DNA of 5,653 nucleotides, taken from positions 1-5,653 of the forward strand of contig JBLHUT010000230.1 of NCBI GenBank assembly GCA_047629975.1. The letters run 5' to 3'. Both the position numbers and the translations under genes were made by a program. Shown one piece after another: positions 4,666 through 5,653 of the stretch (within the stretch, counting starts at the first letter, position 1; each line of letters opens with the position of its first letter). Source of the stretch: JBLHUT01 sp047629975 (GTDB taxonomy: Bacteria > Pseudomonadota > Alphaproteobacteria > Rhodobacterales > Rhodobacteraceae). The notes under the pieces are model-generated. The model had not been told where the DNA came from and ran no database searches. It worked only from the letters and a program-made list of their open reading frames with translations.

Positions 4666-5653
4666 CCGCCCATCAATGCGGCATCAAAGGGATAGCGGGT
4701 GAGGTTTTCGAACCCTGTTGGCGTGATCAGGACCTGATCCTCGAGCTTGATCGAAAAGTCGCCACCGACCTCTCCCACAAGCGCCTCGACACATAAAACC
4801 ATCCCCGGCTCCAGAACGTGATCGAAGGCGCCTTCGACCATTTTGTCAGGATAAGCCACCAGCGGCCATTCATCACACAAGCCCACACCGTGCATCAGGC
4901 AGCCGTATTTTTGGGCCTGATACCGGTCGTGCAGCACATGGGTGTTGCGGCTCAGATCCTGAATGTTGACGCCGGGTTCGAGCATTTGCATGTTCGTCAT
5001 GATATGCTCGTGGGCGTGCTGCATCGCCGAAACCATGTCGGCGCGGGGCTTTCGATCACCGACCCACCACGTGCGCGAAATGTCGATGCAAATGCCGTAG
5101 CTGCCGATCAGATCGCTGTCAAAGGCGACGATCTCGTTGTTCTGGACAATCCGTGGACCACATTCCTGAAACCACGGGTTTGTCCGCGGCCCCGACGCCA
5201 GAAGCCGCGTTTCGATCCATTCACCCCCGCGGCGGATGTTTTCGGCATGCAAAACGGACCAGATGTCGTCTTCGGACATGGCGCCTTGGGGCACGCCCGC
5301 GCGCATCGCCTGCTCCATCAATCCGGTGGCGGTTTCGCAGGCATGCGAGGCACATCGCATGGCCAGAATTTCGTCGGGGCCTTTGACCGAGCGGGCCTTT
5401 TCGGTGACTTCCTCGCCCTCTGACACGTCAAAACCCGCGGCAATCAGAGCTTTATAACCCGACACCATGATCTTATCGACCGCCAGCCGTTTGTTGCCGG
5501 GGGCGTGAGCGGCCATCAGGTCGGCCACCTGGGCCACAAAGCTGTCGGCGGCGCGGTCGCCCTTGTCACCGGTCGAGAAATAGAACATCGACGCCCCCGA
5601 GCGGCTTTCGCGCACCAGCGGGTTGAAACTGCTCAGGAATGGTGAATTCTTGT
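4662..5653 (-). CDS. dddP: DMSP lyase DddP (M24 metallopeptidase fold), N-terminus outside window
   Basis: DddP cleaves dimethylsulfoniopropionate to dimethyl sulfide, acrylate and a proton in the cytoplasm of marine bacteria. It is built on the creatinase/aminopeptidase P (M24) fold but has lost peptidase activity. The frame stays open to the right edge without a stop. A GTG at 5615 is not a plausible start, because the codons before it continue (FLSSFNPLVRESRSGASMFY) in the middle of the family sequence. About 329 residues are visible, and roughly 117 N-terminal ones are missing. Numbering from Val1 at 5613-5615, the metal ligands are D166, D168, D178, H242, E277 and E292, and the catalytic base is D248 in HGVGLCDEWP. 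All spacings agree with D295, D297, D307, H371, E406, E421 and D377 of the Ruegeria lacuscaerulensis enzyme as I recall them. The Asp in CDEWP and the WFQECGPRI block separate it from true M24 peptidases. Promoter and start are outside the window. Confidence 0.95.
   Translation of the reverse strand, partial: KNSPFLSSFNPLVRESRSGASMFYFSTGDKGDRAADSFVAQVADLMAAHAPGNKRLAVDKIMVSGYKALIAAGFDVSEGEEVTEKARSVKGPDEILAMRCASHACETATGLMEQAMRAGVPQGAMSEDDIWSVLHAENIRRGGEWIETRLLASGPRTNPWFQECGPRIVQNNEIVAFDSDLIGSYGICIDISRTWWVGDRKPRADMVSAMQHAHEHIMTNMQMLEPGVNIQDLSRNTHVLHDRYQAQKYGCLMHGVGLCDEWPLVAYPDKMVEGAFDHVLEPGMVLCVEALVGEVGGDFSIKLEDQVLITPTGFENLTRYPFDAALMGG

Noticed and set aside
4818..5423. 201-codon + strand frame
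   Set aside because: Antisense of dddP, whose active-site residues are all in the minus-strand frame.
4662..5615. Reading the last gene as a complete 317-residue protein starting at the GTG at 5615
   Set aside because: The frame remains open to the window edge and the visible upstream residues continue the DddP family sequence, so it is a 5'-truncated view of a longer gene.
1..5653. CRISPR array, tRNA or rRNA genes, toxin-antitoxin pair, phage or defence genes
   Set aside because: No regularly spaced repeats, no cloverleaf or rRNA sequence, and every sizeable frame is assigned to a metabolic or redox gene or is a shadow of one.

Overview
The window looks like a moderately GC-rich chromosome segment from a marine alphaproteobacterium of the Roseobacter group (Rhodobacterales). 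The main evidence is a dddP-type DMSP lyase whose visible part keeps the metal and catalytic residues at the expected spacing. Alphaproteobacterial-looking versions of SelO and of an alpha/beta hydrolase-OsmC fusion point the same way. The genus cannot be fixed from the sequence alone.

Layout from left to right. Bases 1-118 hold the last 38 codons of an IS3-family transposase on the + strand. It is followed by a gene-free spacer (119-261) with a perfect 10-bp inverted repeat. Four minus-strand genes then sit close together and, in transcription order, run from right to left: a two-domain alpha/beta hydrolase-OsmC protein (4359-3151), a nucleoside hydrolase (3092-2151), a GNAT acetyltransferase (2147-1698) and the protein adenylyltransferase SelO (1698-262). 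The gaps are 58 bp, 3 bp and a 1-bp TAATG overlap, so this is very probably one operon with translational coupling in its distal half. Next is a gap of about 300 bp on the minus strand. It contains a probable 56-residue single-span membrane protein on the + strand (4495-4665), whose stop codon overlaps the stop of the next minus-strand gene. The last gene, dddP (4662 to beyond the right edge), has lost about 117 N-terminal residues to the window boundary.

How the genes may work together. DddP cleaves dimethylsulfoniopropionate to DMS and acrylate. The operon beside it carries two redox-linked functions (an OsmC-type thiol peroxidase domain and SelO, which AMPylates redox proteins in other bacteria) and a nucleoside salvage enzyme. 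A shared stress or nutrient-scavenging role is inference from adjacency only. No CRISPR array, RNA gene, phage gene or recognisable defence system was seen. The least explained items are the small membrane protein, the dyad in its upstream region, the G8 and C7 tracts inside the hydrolase-OsmC gene, the rearranged cysteines of SelO, and the inverted repeat between the IS end and selO.
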